From: Chloroflexota bacterium
GTDB taxonomy: Bacteria; Chloroflexota; Dehalococcoidia; Tepidiformales; Tepidiformaceae
NCBI GenBank assembly: GCA_026710655.1
Contig: JAPOQN010000028.1
Coordinates: 1-64,000, forward strand
DNA: 64,000 bases
Direction of reading: 5' to 3'
In this document: piece by piece, positions 55,156-63,995 of the stretch
Position numbering within the stretch: position 1 is the stretch's first letter
Layout of the letters: the number at the start of each line of letters is the position of its first letter
Position numbers and translations under genes: made by a program
Notes under the pieces: model-generated
Seen by the model: only the letters and a program-made list of their open reading frames with translations
The model's database searches: none
What the model was told of the DNA's origin: nothing

Positions 55156-56016
55156 CTAGTTGGCGGCCGCAGCCTGGCGGCCGGGGATCGTCGCGGCGCC
55201 CTCGCCCGTGTAGAGCGGCATGCCGCTCTCGTTCACGTCGCGCCAGTGCGTGTGCGCCAGCGTGTGCATGATGAACACGGCCTGCTGCGCGTTCCAGAGC
55301 CCCTGCGCGTCCTGCGTCTGGTTGACCGCTTCCTTCGTGATCTTGAGGCCGAAGGACGGCTTTTCCGCGATCTTTCGCGCAAGGTCCTCGACGTACGCGC
55401 TCAGCTCGTCGCGTGGCACGACCTCGTTCACCATGCCCGCTTCGTAGCAGCGCTGCGCGCTCACCCAGTCGCCCGTGTACAGCATCTGGCGGGCGAGCCG
55501 GTGGCCGAACTCCCACGGATGGGCGAAGTACTCGACGCCCGGGATGCCCCAGCCGACCACCAGGTCGCGGAACTCGGCGTCGTCGGAAGCGATGATGATG
55601 TCGCAGACCCAGGCCAGCATCAGGCCGCCGGCGATGGTCTTGCCCTGCACCTCGGCAATCATGGGCTTCGGCAGGTTGCGCCAGCGCCGGCACATCTGCA
55701 GGTAGATCTCTTCCTCGCCCGCCATCGCGCCTTCCGCGCCGGGCGCGTCGAAGTTGGCCCACGTGCCGACAGGCTTGAAGTCGGCGCGCGTTGCCCCCGT
55801 GCCCCCGCGCATGTCGTGGCCGGAGTTGAAGTGCGGCCCCTCGCCGCTGAGGATAATGACCTTCACCTGGGCATCCTGGTTCGCCGCGTCGAAGGCGTCG
55901 TTCAGGTCGTAGGTGAGCTGCAGGTCCTGCGCGTTGCGCGCTTCCGGCCGGTTCATGCGGACCCGCACGATCTCCGGCGTCAGGTTCTCGTAGAGTACGG
56001 TCTTGAATTCGGGCAT
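55156..56016 (-). CDS. Enoyl-CoA hydratase/isomerase family protein
   Basis: A 286-residue crotonase-fold protein that acts on acyl-CoA. The first oxyanion element is GPHFNSGHDMRGG, the second KTIAGGLMLAWVCD. The usual catalytic Glu is expected in the FRDLVVGWGIPGVEYFAHPWE region but no residue can be assigned firmly. A GGGAGG site precedes ATG 56016; the frame is open further upstream but lacks a ribosome site. It fits with the CoA-transferases in beta-oxidation-like catabolism. Confidence 0.88.
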   Translation of the reverse strand: MPEFKTVLYENLTPEIVRVRMNRPEARNAQDLQLTYDLNDAFDAANQDAQVKVIILSGEGPHFNSGHDMRGGTGATRADFKPVGTWANFDAPGAEGAMAGEEEIYLQMCRRWRNLPKPMIAEVQGKTIAGGLMLAWVCDIIIASDDAEFRDLVVGWGIPGVEYFAHPWEFGHRLARQMLYTGDWVSAQRCYEAGMVNEVVPRDELSAYVEDLARKIAEKPSFGLKITKEAVNQTQDAQGLWNAQQAVFIMHTLAHTHWRDVNESGMPLYTGEGAATIPGRQAAAAN

Positions 56017-56081
56017 GCGTACCTCCCTGTTCGTGCCGCGAATCATAGTGGGCTTGCACGCATGCCGCCCCTGACCACCCG

Positions 56082-57113
56082 CTACCCGCCCCGCGCCCAC
56101 GCCACCCGCTCGTCGATGTGCCGTTCCAGCGTGTATTCCACCGGCTGGAACCCGTTCGCGAACCAGAACGGCTCACCGCTGTAGTTCGCCGAGAGCACGT
56201 GCAGCGTGCAGCGCTCGTATCCCTCGCCCCGCGCCCACGCCATCCCCTGGTCGAGCAGTGCCCGCCCCACGCCCCCATCCTGCGCCTCCGGGTCGACGAT
56301 CCCCATGAACAGGTACACGTTCTTCTCTGCGTTGACGTATGGCGGGAAGAACCCCTGCTTCAGGAAGCTCGTCAGCCCCACCGGCTGACCGTCCCGGTAA
56401 GCCACGAAGTGTGGGTTCCCATCGCCCTCCAGCATCGCCGAGAAGAAGGTGCGCGCCATCCCGTCGTACTCGGGAAGCACCGGCCAGAACATGAACATGG
56501 GTGAGGCGATGTGGTGCAGCCCCAGCGTCCGAGCCAGCTCCAGCAGCACCCCCACGTCTTCGCTCCCCGCCTCCCGGACCTCGACACCCTCGGCATGCGC
56601 CCCCGCCACCGGCCCCGTCCCCTCTCGCACGGCGATCGAGACGTGACGCCCGAACCCGAGGTTGAACCACGCCTCCTGCAGCCGCTCGTCCCCCTCGATC
56701 AGGTGTACCGAGTGGTGGAAGTACCCCGCCGCCACCCATCGTTCGGCCAGCTCCCGGTAGAGCAGCCGGCACACGGCATTCGCGTCGTACCCCGCCGCGA
56801 CCGCCTGGTCGCGCGACCCGACCCGGACCGCACGAGGGGTCGAGAGCTGGCCCATGTAGTTGTCCGGCGACGCTCCCGCCATCCGCTCGCCGATTGCGAA
56901 CCCCGCGAGCGTCTCCCCGTCGACGGCCACTACCCCGTCCGTGCGCTCGTTGTCGAGCCACGTCGCCAGCATCGCCCGCGCCTCTCCCACGTCCGCCAGC
57001 CCCTCCACCAGCACCGGATGCCGCTCGCGGTCGCGCCGGTGGTTCTCCGCGACGAGCGCCGCAGCGCCGTCAAGGTCGCCGTGCTCGAAGGGCCGTACCG
57101 TCACGCGCGCCAT
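56082..57113 (-). CDS. GNAT acetyltransferase, two domains
   Basis: A 343-residue protein with two GNAT folds. The first (about 1-160) has AGFAIGERMAGASPDNYMGQ and a degenerate acetyl-CoA loop (QAVAAGYDANAVCRLL). The second (about 175-343) is canonical: VYLFMGIVDPEAQDGGVGRALLDQG, then YERCTLHVLSANYSGEPFWFANGF. Substrate is unknown. It is divergent from the SDR gene at 57181, with 67 bp between. Confidence 0.82.
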   Translation of the reverse strand: MARVTVRPFEHGDLDGAAALVAENHRRDRERHPVLVEGLADVGEARAMLATWLDNERTDGVVAVDGETLAGFAIGERMAGASPDNYMGQLSTPRAVRVGSRDQAVAAGYDANAVCRLLYRELAERWVAAGYFHHSVHLIEGDERLQEAWFNLGFGRHVSIAVREGTGPVAGAHAEGVEVREAGSEDVGVLLELARTLGLHHIASPMFMFWPVLPEYDGMARTFFSAMLEGDGNPHFVAYRDGQPVGLTSFLKQGFFPPYVNAEKNVYLFMGIVDPEAQDGGVGRALLDQGMAWARGEGYERCTLHVLSANYSGEPFWFANGFQPVEYTLERHIDERVAWARGG

Positions 57114-57180
57114 GCGCTCCTCCTGGCGTAGCCGCGTCTAGCGGCTCGCTCCTCTACCCTACCCGCTCAGGAGGTGGGTC

Positions 57181-57939
57181 ATGGACCTTGGACTGGCGGG
57201 ACGCAATGCGATCATCCTGGGCGCGAGCCGTGGCATCGGCCGCTACACGGCGGAAGCACTCCTCGACGAAGGGGCGAACGTCGCCATTTGCGGGCGCGAT
57301 GCCGAACGCCTCGAGCAGACCCGCGCCGACCTCGCCGCTCGCGGCCCCGGAACCGTGCACGCGGCCGCCGCCGACCTTGCCGACTCCGACTCCACCCGCG
57401 CCTTCGTAGCCGGCGCCGTCGAAGCCCTTGGCGGCCTCGACATCCTCATCCACAACGCCACCGGCCAGTCCGGCCAGGACGCCGAAGGCTGGCAGAGCAC
57501 CTTCGATGTCGACGTGATGGCCGCCGTCCACGCCGTCGAGGCCGGCCAGCCGGCCCTCGAGGCCAGCGACGCCGCCAGCGTCATCTTCATCGGCTCCACC
57601 GCCAGCAAGCAGTGGTTCGGACGCTGGTCCTCGTACGGCCCCCTCAAGGGCGCCATGCGCGTGCTCGCCAACGAGCTCGGACAGGCCCTCGGCCGCAAGG
57701 GCATCCGCGTGAACGCGCTCTCCCCCGGCGCCACCCTCATGCCCGGCGGCAACTGGGACCGCACCCGCCAGGCCAACCCCGACTTCTACAAGGGGGTCGA
57801 GCGCAGCATCCCCTTTGGACGCCTCGGCAGCGGCGAGGAGGTCGCCCGCGCCATCACGTTCCTCGCGAGCCCCGCGGCCAGCTGGATCAACGCCACCCAC
57901 ATCATCGTCGATGGCGGCCAGGGCAAGTTCGTCGACTAA
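57181..57939 (+). CDS. Short-chain dehydrogenase/reductase
   Basis: A 252-residue SDR oxidoreductase. The cofactor motif is GASRGIG (about 14-20), NNAG is modified to HNATG (LIHNATGQSG), and the catalytic Ser and YxxxK are in FIGSTASKQ and SSYGPLKGAMR. The end IIVDGGQGKFVD is family-typical. AGGAGG lies upstream of ATG 57181, and a TACCCT element at 57155. Its TAA overlaps the stop of the convergent gene. Confidence 0.9.
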   Translation: MDLGLAGRNAIILGASRGIGRYTAEALLDEGANVAICGRDAERLEQTRADLAARGPGTVHAAAADLADSDSTRAFVAGAVEALGGLDILIHNATGQSGQDAEGWQSTFDVDVMAAVHAVEAGQPALEASDAASVIFIGSTASKQWFGRWSSYGPLKGAMRVLANELGQALGRKGIRVNALSPGATLMPGGNWDRTRQANPDFYKGVERSIPFGRLGSGEEVARAITFLASPAASWINATHIIVDGGQGKFVD

Positions 57940-58592
57940 CGGAGAGGCGTGGTCGGGAGGACTGATACTGCCTCCCATGCCACGGCGACTTCCACGTCGC
58001 TGTCGGCGGGGTAGTCGTAGCTCAGCACCGGGTGCACGAATTCGGTCTGGTACAGCAGGCGACCTTCGTGGTGGACCGCTGCGACGAGGGTGTAGAGCCC
58101 GTACGGTTCGATGGCTTCGGGGTCGTACGGCACCTGGAACTCGATCGGCAGGCGCCCCATCCCTGCGATGACGTGTTCGCCCAGAGTCACCGTGTCGCCG
58201 TTGGCCGAGGAGATATCGACCAGGCGCACCGTGACCACGGTCCCATCCGGTAGCCCGATGGCTCCGCCTCGGTAGAAGACGACTCCCGTGACCACTCCGT
58301 CACCTGACTCCGCCTCCCCGGCAGGTTCCGCTTGCACGGTGAAGTCGCCGTAGCGATAGCGCCCGTCGCTGCTCACCCCGGATGTGAGCGACAGGGGCAC
58401 GGTCCCCATCGTCTCCCAGCTTCCGCCCCTGGCTCGAGCCGAGATGTGGAGGTTCTGCGGGTCGTCGATCTCCTGCCAGACGCGCACTTCCGCCACCACC
58501 CCGGAGTCGGACTGCGCCACTGCAACCCCGATCACGCCCACTGCCAGCAGGCCGACGAGGAAGGGAACGGCGAGACGGTTGATGCCAGACAT
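57936..58592 (-). CDS. Secreted protein: unknown repeated domain plus YbaY-like domain
   Basis: A 218-residue protein with a signal peptide (VPFLVGLLAVGVIGVAVAQ), then a module (about 32-86) of the same pattern as the protein at 35383: VAEVRVWQEIDDPxxxxISAR...GGSW...SSDGRYRYGDFTV. A YbaY-like domain follows (about 100-218): GLPDGTVVTVRLVDISSAN, PIEFQVPYDPEAI, LLYQTEFVHPVLS. GGAGG precedes ATG 58592. Probably an envelope lipoprotein or secreted protein without a lipobox Cys. Its function is unknown. Confidence 0.75.
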   Translation of the reverse strand: MSGINRLAVPFLVGLLAVGVIGVAVAQSDSGVVAEVRVWQEIDDPQNLHISARARGGSWETMGTVPLSLTSGVSSDGRYRYGDFTVQAEPAGEAESGDGVVTGVVFYRGGAIGLPDGTVVTVRLVDISSANGDTVTLGEHVIAGMGRLPIEFQVPYDPEAIEPYGLYTLVAAVHHEGRLLYQTEFVHPVLSYDYPADSDVEVAVAWEAVSVLPTTPLR

Positions 58593-58663
58593 GGCCAACT
58601 ACCTCCAACCCAGTGTGTGCTGGAGGAGTCACGCTCGGAAAGGCAAAGCGGTAAACGTTCTGG

Positions 58664-60100
58664 CTAGTCCTTACCTGGCTCCGCGGCCGGGATACGCGCC
58701 CGCAGCGTGGATGCCGCCTCCCGGTCCCGTATGAGCAGCGCCACCAGGATCCCCCCCGCGATGAACGCCCCGGTCACGATGAAGCCGTCGGAGAACGCGC
58801 TCACCGACGCCGCCACATCGTCGAGCGGCCCGAGCATGGCGCCGTGGTGCGCCAGGCGGCTCGTGAGCACCGTCGCGATAATCGCCACACCGAAACTCTG
58901 CGCCACCTGCCGCGTCGCGTTGAAGGCCGCCGTCGCCCGGCCCGTGTCCGCCATGCTGATGCCTGCGAAGGCCGCCGTCTGCAGCGGCACCAGCATCATG
59001 CTGAAGCCCACGCCACGCATGAACATCGTTCCCTGTATCTGCCAGACGTTCGTGCCCAGGTCCATCAGGATCAGCGGAACCGTAGTTGCGCTCGCCACCG
59101 CCAGGCCGATGGCCACAAGCCGCCGCGGCCCCACGATCGGGTAGATGCGCGCCATCACCGGCGCCATCACCATGACGCCGATCGCCTGCGGGAACGTCGC
59201 CAGTCCGGATTCGAAGGGGCTCATCCCTCGCTCCAGCTGCAGGATCAGCGGTAACAGGAAGAGCGTCGAAGCGAACCCCATGAAGGCCACGCTCTGCGTG
59301 AGGTTCGCCAGCGCGAACATCCGGTTCAGGAAGAGCCGCACGTCGATGAGCGGCTCCTCGGTGCGTAGCTCGACCAGTACGAAGATCGCCAGCAGCGCCA
59401 GTCCCGCCCCGCCGAACCCGAGCACGACCGCGTCGCCAAAGCCCCGCTCTCCCGCCTCCGCCAGGCCGTACAGGAACACCGCCAGCCCGCCCGAGGCGAG
59501 CATGAACCCCGGAATGTCGATACGGCCGGGGTTGTCCTCGCGCTGCTCCCGCAGGAACGCGACCGCGAGCACGATGCCGATGACCCCCACGGGGATGTTC
59601 ACGAGGAAGATCCACGGCCACGAGAGGTAGTCGAGGATCAGCCCCCCGACGAGCGGGCCGCTCGCGGGCGCGAACGTCGTCGGCACCACGAGGATGCCGG
59701 CCGCCTTCGATCGCTCCTGCTGCGGGAAGGCGCGGAATACCATCGTCTGCGAGACCGGCATCAGGAAGCCCCCGCCCAGCCCCTGCAGCGCCCGGAACAC
59801 GATCAGACTCTCGATATTCCAGGCGAACGCGCACAGCGCCGACCCGCCCGTGAAGAACGCCAGCGCCAGCACGAAGATGAGCTTCGTGCCGAAGCGGTCG
59901 CCCGCCCAGCCGCTCACCGGGATCGCTACCGCCACCGCCAGCAGGTAGGCCGTCACCACCCACTGCACTTCCCGTGCGGAGGCATCCAGCTCGGAGGCCA
60001 GCACGGGCACGGCGACGTTCACGATCGTCAGATCGAGCAGGTTCATGAACATCCCGAACACGCTGATGAGCGCGACGATGTACTTGAACTCCAGCCGCAT
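58664..60100 (-). CDS. MFS drug exporter (DHA2 / EmrB-QacA type)
   Basis: A 478-residue transporter with about fourteen helices. Motif A is in VSGWAGDRFGTKLIF, motif C-like in LVVPTTFAPASGPLVGGLIL, and the first helix has LDLTIVNVAVPVLASEL, all DHA2 hallmarks. It exports hydrophobic or cationic compounds by proton antiport. The last helix ends before a short charged tail (IRDREAASTLRARI). It follows the CoxG-like gene by 11 bp on the same strand. Confidence 0.9.
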   Translation of the reverse strand: MRLEFKYIVALISVFGMFMNLLDLTIVNVAVPVLASELDASAREVQWVVTAYLLAVAVAIPVSGWAGDRFGTKLIFVLALAFFTGGSALCAFAWNIESLIVFRALQGLGGGFLMPVSQTMVFRAFPQQERSKAAGILVVPTTFAPASGPLVGGLILDYLSWPWIFLVNIPVGVIGIVLAVAFLREQREDNPGRIDIPGFMLASGGLAVFLYGLAEAGERGFGDAVVLGFGGAGLALLAIFVLVELRTEEPLIDVRLFLNRMFALANLTQSVAFMGFASTLFLLPLILQLERGMSPFESGLATFPQAIGVMVMAPVMARIYPIVGPRRLVAIGLAVASATTVPLILMDLGTNVWQIQGTMFMRGVGFSMMLVPLQTAAFAGISMADTGRATAAFNATRQVAQSFGVAIIATVLTSRLAHHGAMLGPLDDVAASVSAFSDGFIVTGAFIAGGILVALLIRDREAASTLRARIPAAEPGKD

Positions 60101-60111
60101 GCGCGCCGCCG

Positions 60112-60576
60112 CTACTCCGTCTGCTCGCCCGCGGGATCATCCGCGAGGTTGCGCGCGAGCCCCTGCAGGAAGTCCCGGATGAGGATCCGGATCGCCCCGC
60201 CGATGAACCGTCCCCCGAGTCGCGTCAACGCCCCGTGGACCGTCAGGTCGCCCCGGTAGGTGAACAGCACACCGTCTTCGCCTCCCTGCAGCGTGATCGT
60301 CCCCTGCGCCATGGCCGTCCCCTCCGCCGCCGCCCCCGAGAGCCGCAGGTGGTACGACTGCCCCTCCACGATGTGACTCACCCGCGCCAGCCCCCGGAAC
60401 CGCCCCCAGAATCCCCGCACCTCCACGAACGCGACCAGCTCGTACGTGTCCTCGTCGATCCGTTCCAGCGACTCGAAGGCCGGCAGCGCCCCTCGCAGGG
60501 CGGCGGGGTCGAAGAGCGCTTGCCAGAGCGCGTCCTTCGCCACCTCGAAGCGGTGCTCCCCATCGATCTCCACCAC
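60112..60576 (-). CDS. CoxG / SRPBCC-family protein
   Basis: A 154-residue START-like ligand-binding protein of the CoxG type, starting at GTG 60576. It opens VEIDGEHRFEVAKDALWQALFDPAALRGALPAFE and ends with an amphipathic helix (GGRFIGGAIRILIRDFLQGLAR). CoxG proteins recruit carbon monoxide dehydrogenase to the membrane or bind hydrophobic ligands, but no Mo-hydroxylase genes are near. It lies upstream of the DHA2 exporter, so the pair may handle one hydrophobic compound. Confidence 0.78.
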   Translation of the reverse strand: MVEIDGEHRFEVAKDALWQALFDPAALRGALPAFESLERIDEDTYELVAFVEVRGFWGRFRGLARVSHIVEGQSYHLRLSGAAAEGTAMAQGTITLQGGEDGVLFTYRGDLTVHGALTRLGGRFIGGAIRILIRDFLQGLARNLADDPAGEQTE

Positions 60577-60631
60577 GACCCGCCCGCGCGAAGTGGCGCG
60601 TACGGCACATGCTACCCCGCCTGCTACTCGC

Positions 60632-60637
60632 TATGAT
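60632..60637 (+). promoter_or_regulatory. -10-like hexamer immediately before the Ldh-type gene
   Basis: TATGAT preceded by CGC, eight nucleotides before ATG 60646; the mRNA would have almost no leader. Confidence 0.45.
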
Positions 60638-60645
60638 GCCCGCTC

Positions 60646-61728
60646 ATGCTCGATCGCTTCCACGTCCCCGACGACATCGCCGTGCGCGTCCCCCCGCCCC
60701 TTATGAAGGCGACCGTGGTCCGCATCTTCGAGGCCCTCGGCTCACCCCCAGATGACGCCGAGCGCTGCGCCGAGACGCTCCTCTACGCCGACCGCCGCGG
60801 CATCGATACGCACGGCGTCAGCAACATGATGCGTGTCTACGTCGCCGGCATCCGCGGCGGCGCCATCAACCCCGCCCCGAAGTGGCGGATCGTGCGCGAA
60901 GCCGAGGCCACAGCCACCATCGATAGCGACGAGGGCCTCGGCCTCACCGTGGGCCCCCAGGCCATGGACCTCGCCATCGAGAAGGCGCGCAAGTGCGGCA
61001 TCGGCTCCGTCGCCGTCATGAACGGTCGCCACTTCGGCGCTGCCGCCTTCCACGCCCACCGCGCCGTCCCCCACGACATGATCGGCGTGGCCACCACCGT
61101 CGGCGGCAAGCAGGTCGCCCCCACCTTCGGCGCCGAAGCCCTCATCGGCCTTAACCCCATCGGCGTGGCCGTCCCCGCTCGCGAGGAGGCCCCCTTCGTC
61201 TTCGACGCCTCCATGAGCTCCGTCGCCGGCAACAAGATCCGCCTCGCCCGCCGCCTCGGCGCGAGCGTCCTCCCCGGCTGGATTGCCGAAGGCGATGGCA
61301 CCCCCATAATGGAAGAGCGCCCCGTGCCCGACGAATTCATGATGCTGCCCGTCGGCGGCACCCGCGAGATCGGCTCGCACAAAGGCTACAGCCTCGCCAT
61401 CGTCGTCGACGTGCTCAGCGGCGTCCTTTCCGGAACGGGCCCCGGTTTCGCCACGCGCATGGGCAACGGTCACCACTTCCTCGCTTACCGCGTCGACGCC
61501 TTCACCGACCTCGACCAGTTCAAGGACGACATGGACCTCTACCTGCGCACGCTGCGCGAGAGCAAGACCGCTCCCGGCCAGGAGCGCGTCTACTACGCCG
61601 GCCTGAACGCCTCCGAGAAGGAAGAGGAGCGCGCCGAGCTCGGTATCCCCTACCACCCCGAGGTCATCGGCTGGTTCCACGAGGTCCTCGGCGAACTCGG
61701 CGCCCAGGACGACCTCCCTGCCGTTTGA
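60646..61728 (+). CDS. Ldh-family malate/lactate/ureidoglycolate dehydrogenase
   Basis: A 360-residue NAD(P)-dependent oxidoreductase of the type-2 malate/L-lactate dehydrogenase fold. The blocks RRGIDTHGVSNMMRVYV, AIEKARKCGIGSVAVMNGRHFGAAAFHA, TFGAEALIGLNPIGVAVPA and GSHKGYSLAIVVDVLSG match the family; the active His is in GRHFGAA. The substrate is a 2-hydroxy or 2-oxo acid that cannot be told from sequence. It may sit in one functional unit with the SDR 66 bp downstream. Confidence 0.92.
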   Translation: MLDRFHVPDDIAVRVPPPLMKATVVRIFEALGSPPDDAERCAETLLYADRRGIDTHGVSNMMRVYVAGIRGGAINPAPKWRIVREAEATATIDSDEGLGLTVGPQAMDLAIEKARKCGIGSVAVMNGRHFGAAAFHAHRAVPHDMIGVATTVGGKQVAPTFGAEALIGLNPIGVAVPAREEAPFVFDASMSSVAGNKIRLARRLGASVLPGWIAEGDGTPIMEERPVPDEFMMLPVGGTREIGSHKGYSLAIVVDVLSGVLSGTGPGFATRMGNGHHFLAYRVDAFTDLDQFKDDMDLYLRTLRESKTAPGQERVYYAGLNASEKEEERAELGIPYHPEVIGWFHEVLGELGAQDDLPAV

Positions 61729-61754
61729 CGCCACCGCCAACCGGTCGCGGTCGC

Positions 61755-61760
61755 TAGAAT
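61755..61760 (+). promoter_or_regulatory. -10-like hexamer before the 61795 SDR gene
   Basis: TAGAAT preceded by CGC, 34 nt before ATG 61795; AGGAGG lies between. Confidence 0.45.
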
Positions 61761-61794
61761 CCCCCCACACCCGCCAGGAAGTCAGGAGGCCGTC

Positions 61795-62574
61795 ATGGAG
61801 ATTTCGGGAAAGGTCGCGCTTGTCACCGGAGGGTCGTCCGGGATCGGCCGCGCCACCGCGCTCGCGCTCGCCGCTGAGGGCGCCAGCGTCGCCGTCGCCG
61901 ACATCGACCGCGAGGGCGGCGCCGAGACCGTCCGCGCCATCGCCGAAGCCGGCGGCCAGGCCTGCTTCTTCGCAGGCGACGTCTCCACCCCCGACGGCGT
62001 CAGGTCGCTCTTCGCCGCCGTTGAGGCCGCCTGCGGCGGCATCGACATCGTCCATAACAACGCCGGCATCATGACCGGCGACACCCCCGGCTGGCCCGAT
62101 GTCGGCCTCGACAAGATCAAGCTCGTCATCAGCGTCAACGTCGCCGGCGTAATGATGGGCACGGGCGCCGCCGTGCGCGCCCTGCGCAAGCGCGGAGGTG
62201 GCGCCATCGTCAACACCGCCTCCGTCGCCGCCCTCGGCCCCATGCCCTTCGACCCCATGTACGCAGCCTCCAAGGCCGCCGTCGTGCACTTCACCGAGTC
62301 CTGCGCGATGCTCGCCGAGACCGAGAACATCCGCGTCAACGCCGTGCTCCCCGGCATGGTCGATACGCCCATCATCGGCAAGACCGGCGACGGCGTGAAT
62401 CCCGCGGAGTGGCTCCGACCCGCCATCGCGGGGACGACCATGCTCCAGCCCGAGCAGATCGCCGACAAGGTGCTCGAATTCATCCGCGACGACTCGAAGA
62501 TCGGCCAGGCCGAAATGGTCGTGCAGCCCGACACACCGCGCGCCGCGGAGCTGGCCGCGGCCGCGGAGGACTAG
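61795..62574 (+). CDS. Short-chain dehydrogenase/reductase
   Basis: A 259-residue SDR. The cofactor loop is TGGSSGIGRATALAL (about 11-25), an acidic VAVADIDREGG indicates NAD preference, NNAG is intact (HNNAGIM), and the catalytic residues are in VNTASVAAL and MYAASKAAV. A C-terminal variation (VQPDTPRAAELA) replaces the usual GG...F end. AGGAGG lies seven nucleotides before ATG 61795. The stop shares CTAG with the convergent gene. Confidence 0.92.
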   Translation: MEISGKVALVTGGSSGIGRATALALAAEGASVAVADIDREGGAETVRAIAEAGGQACFFAGDVSTPDGVRSLFAAVEAACGGIDIVHNNAGIMTGDTPGWPDVGLDKIKLVISVNVAGVMMGTGAAVRALRKRGGGAIVNTASVAALGPMPFDPMYAASKAAVVHFTESCAMLAETENIRVNAVLPGMVDTPIIGKTGDGVNPAEWLRPAIAGTTMLQPEQIADKVLEFIRDDSKIGQAEMVVQPDTPRAAELAAAAED

Positions 62575-63296
62575 CGCGCCGCCGGAGCCTTCGGAACGCG
62601 TGGGAACTCCAGCCGCGCGTCCCCGAGCGTCGCAAACGCGGTCACGTTGAAGGCCGGCCGCAGCTGCCGCCACACCCCCGCCCCCCGCGCCATCGTGACC
62701 TCCCAGTCGCGCGAAAGCGTGCCTTCCACGTCCGCCAGCGGGATGCGGACGCCGTAGCGCAGCAGCCCCGGCGCGCCATCCTCCTCCCCCGCCACCAGCA
62801 GCGCGTCGAACTTCAGCATCGTCGCATCGCAGCGGCGCAGTGCGCCCATGCGGATGCGGCACAGCTCCCCTTCCTCCCCCGATATGACGGCCCGGATCTC
62901 GTCATCGCTTACGTCCAGCTCGATCGACCCCGCCCGCCGCGACCCCCCGAAGCACCGCCTCCCGCTCGCAAGCTGCTTATCCCCCTGCACGATCGCGTCG
63001 AGCAGCACGTTGCGGATCTGGACGCGATCGCGCGTCCCAAGGAACAGCCCCGCCTCCCGGTACGGCCCCGCCGGCGAGTCCGGCGCGTCCACGATGATCA
63101 CCTTCGCGTACGGCGGCACGGGCCGGATGAGCCCCTCCGGCAGCAGGTCCATCATCTGGTGCTTGGACAGCTCGAAGGTGAGGCTCACGACCCGCGTGTC
63201 CGTCAGCTCCCAGCCGTCCTCTCCTTCGCCCTCACCCGGGGCGATCGCGAGCAGGTCTGGCATCGACGCCAGCGTGCGTGTCCCGAAGTCAGGCAC
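62571..63296 (-). CDS. Acetoacetate-decarboxylase-fold protein lacking the usual lysine
   Basis: A 241-residue protein resembling the acetoacetate decarboxylase (ADC) family. LLPEGLIRPVPPYAKVII and SPAGPYREAGLFLG match the N-terminal half, and DKQLASGRRCFGGSRRAGSI occupies the place of the ADC segment GREIWGFPKK. The catalytic Schiff-base Lys appears to be Arg. It may bind a ligand or catalyse a different reaction. The start ATG 63296 is followed closely by a second in-frame ATG. It is 18 bp downstream of the edge gene and likely in one operon with it. Confidence 0.65.
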   Translation of the reverse strand: MPDFGTRTLASMPDLLAIAPGEGEGEDGWELTDTRVVSLTFELSKHQMMDLLPEGLIRPVPPYAKVIIVDAPDSPAGPYREAGLFLGTRDRVQIRNVLLDAIVQGDKQLASGRRCFGGSRRAGSIELDVSDDEIRAVISGEEGELCRIRMGALRRCDATMLKFDALLVAGEEDGAPGLLRYGVRIPLADVEGTLSRDWEVTMARGAGVWRQLRPAFNVTAFATLGDARLEFPRVPKAPAAR

Positions 63297-63314
63297 GTTG
63301 ACCCCGCCGGCCCC

Positions 63315-63995
63315 TCACGCCGAGGCCCGCGGCGCGATCGCGAACGCGAGCGCCTCGCCGAAGTGCGTCGCCAGGAACGTGGGCAGCTCGCACTCGCGCC
63401 ATTCTACGGGCGCGGGCGTCGCCTGCTTCCACGCGTCGAGCCCCGCCGGCGCGTTCGCCACCAGCCCCACGCCCCCCGCCGCCGATACTGACGCGAGCGC
63501 CGCCTCCGCCGCTTCCTCGACTGTCTCGAACCCGCCCAGCACCCGCGAGGCCAGCCGCACCCGCAGGAGCGAATACGGCTCCTCCGGGATGCCATCCGGC
63601 GCCTCGATGAACGCCTCCCCCGGCGCCCCCTCCACCCGCTCCGACTCCGCCACCACCCACATCCCCGTCGCCACCCCCGCGTCGTCCAGCCAGTCCGTCG
63701 CCCCTTTCGGGTCCAGCCCGCTTGCCGCCAGGCTCGCTGTGAGCGCCCCCAGCCCGAGAAAACTGCGACCCACGTTCAGCACCCTCACCCGGTCCGGGTC
63801 AATCTCCTCCCGTGCGAGGTCGTTCCGCCCTCCCGCCGCCGCCGTGAACGCGGGCGAGTACCCGTACGGACCGACCAGGCACAGCAACGGCTCCGGCCCC
63901 TCTCTGAGCGCCTCCCGGAAGGCGGCCGTGTACGTCGCGCGAGGGGCCGGGTCGCTGAATCGCCGCTTCCCCTCGTCCGGCGCGATCACCGCCAC
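63315..63995 (-). CDS. Unidentified protein, probably truncated at the window edge
   Basis: At least 226 residues, ending TGA at 63315. The frame continues to the right edge; GTG 63995 is the first possible start here, and the preceding codon (CGT) suggests a few upstream residues are missing. The sequence has a Rossmann-like beginning (VAVIAPDEGKRRF), NVGRSFLGLGALTASLAASGLD, and a C-terminal LATHFGEALAFAIA. Such stretches recall thiolase-like folds, but I cannot assign it. It precedes the ADC-fold gene by 18 bp. Confidence 0.55.
   Translation of the reverse strand: MAVIAPDEGKRRFSDPAPRATYTAAFREALREGPEPLLCLVGPYGYSPAFTAAAGGRNDLAREEIDPDRVRVLNVGRSFLGLGALTASLAASGLDPKGATDWLDDAGVATGMWVVAESERVEGAPGEAFIEAPDGIPEEPYSLLRVRLASRVLGGFETVEEAAEAALASVSAAGGVGLVANAPAGLDAWKQATPAPVEWRECELPTFLATHFGEALAFAIAPRASA

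Noticed and set aside
60742-62862. 706-codon open frame on the minus strand
   Set aside because: It is antisense to the Ldh-type and SDR genes, and consists mainly of Gly/Ala/Asp/Val, as expected for the reverse of GC-rich coding DNA.
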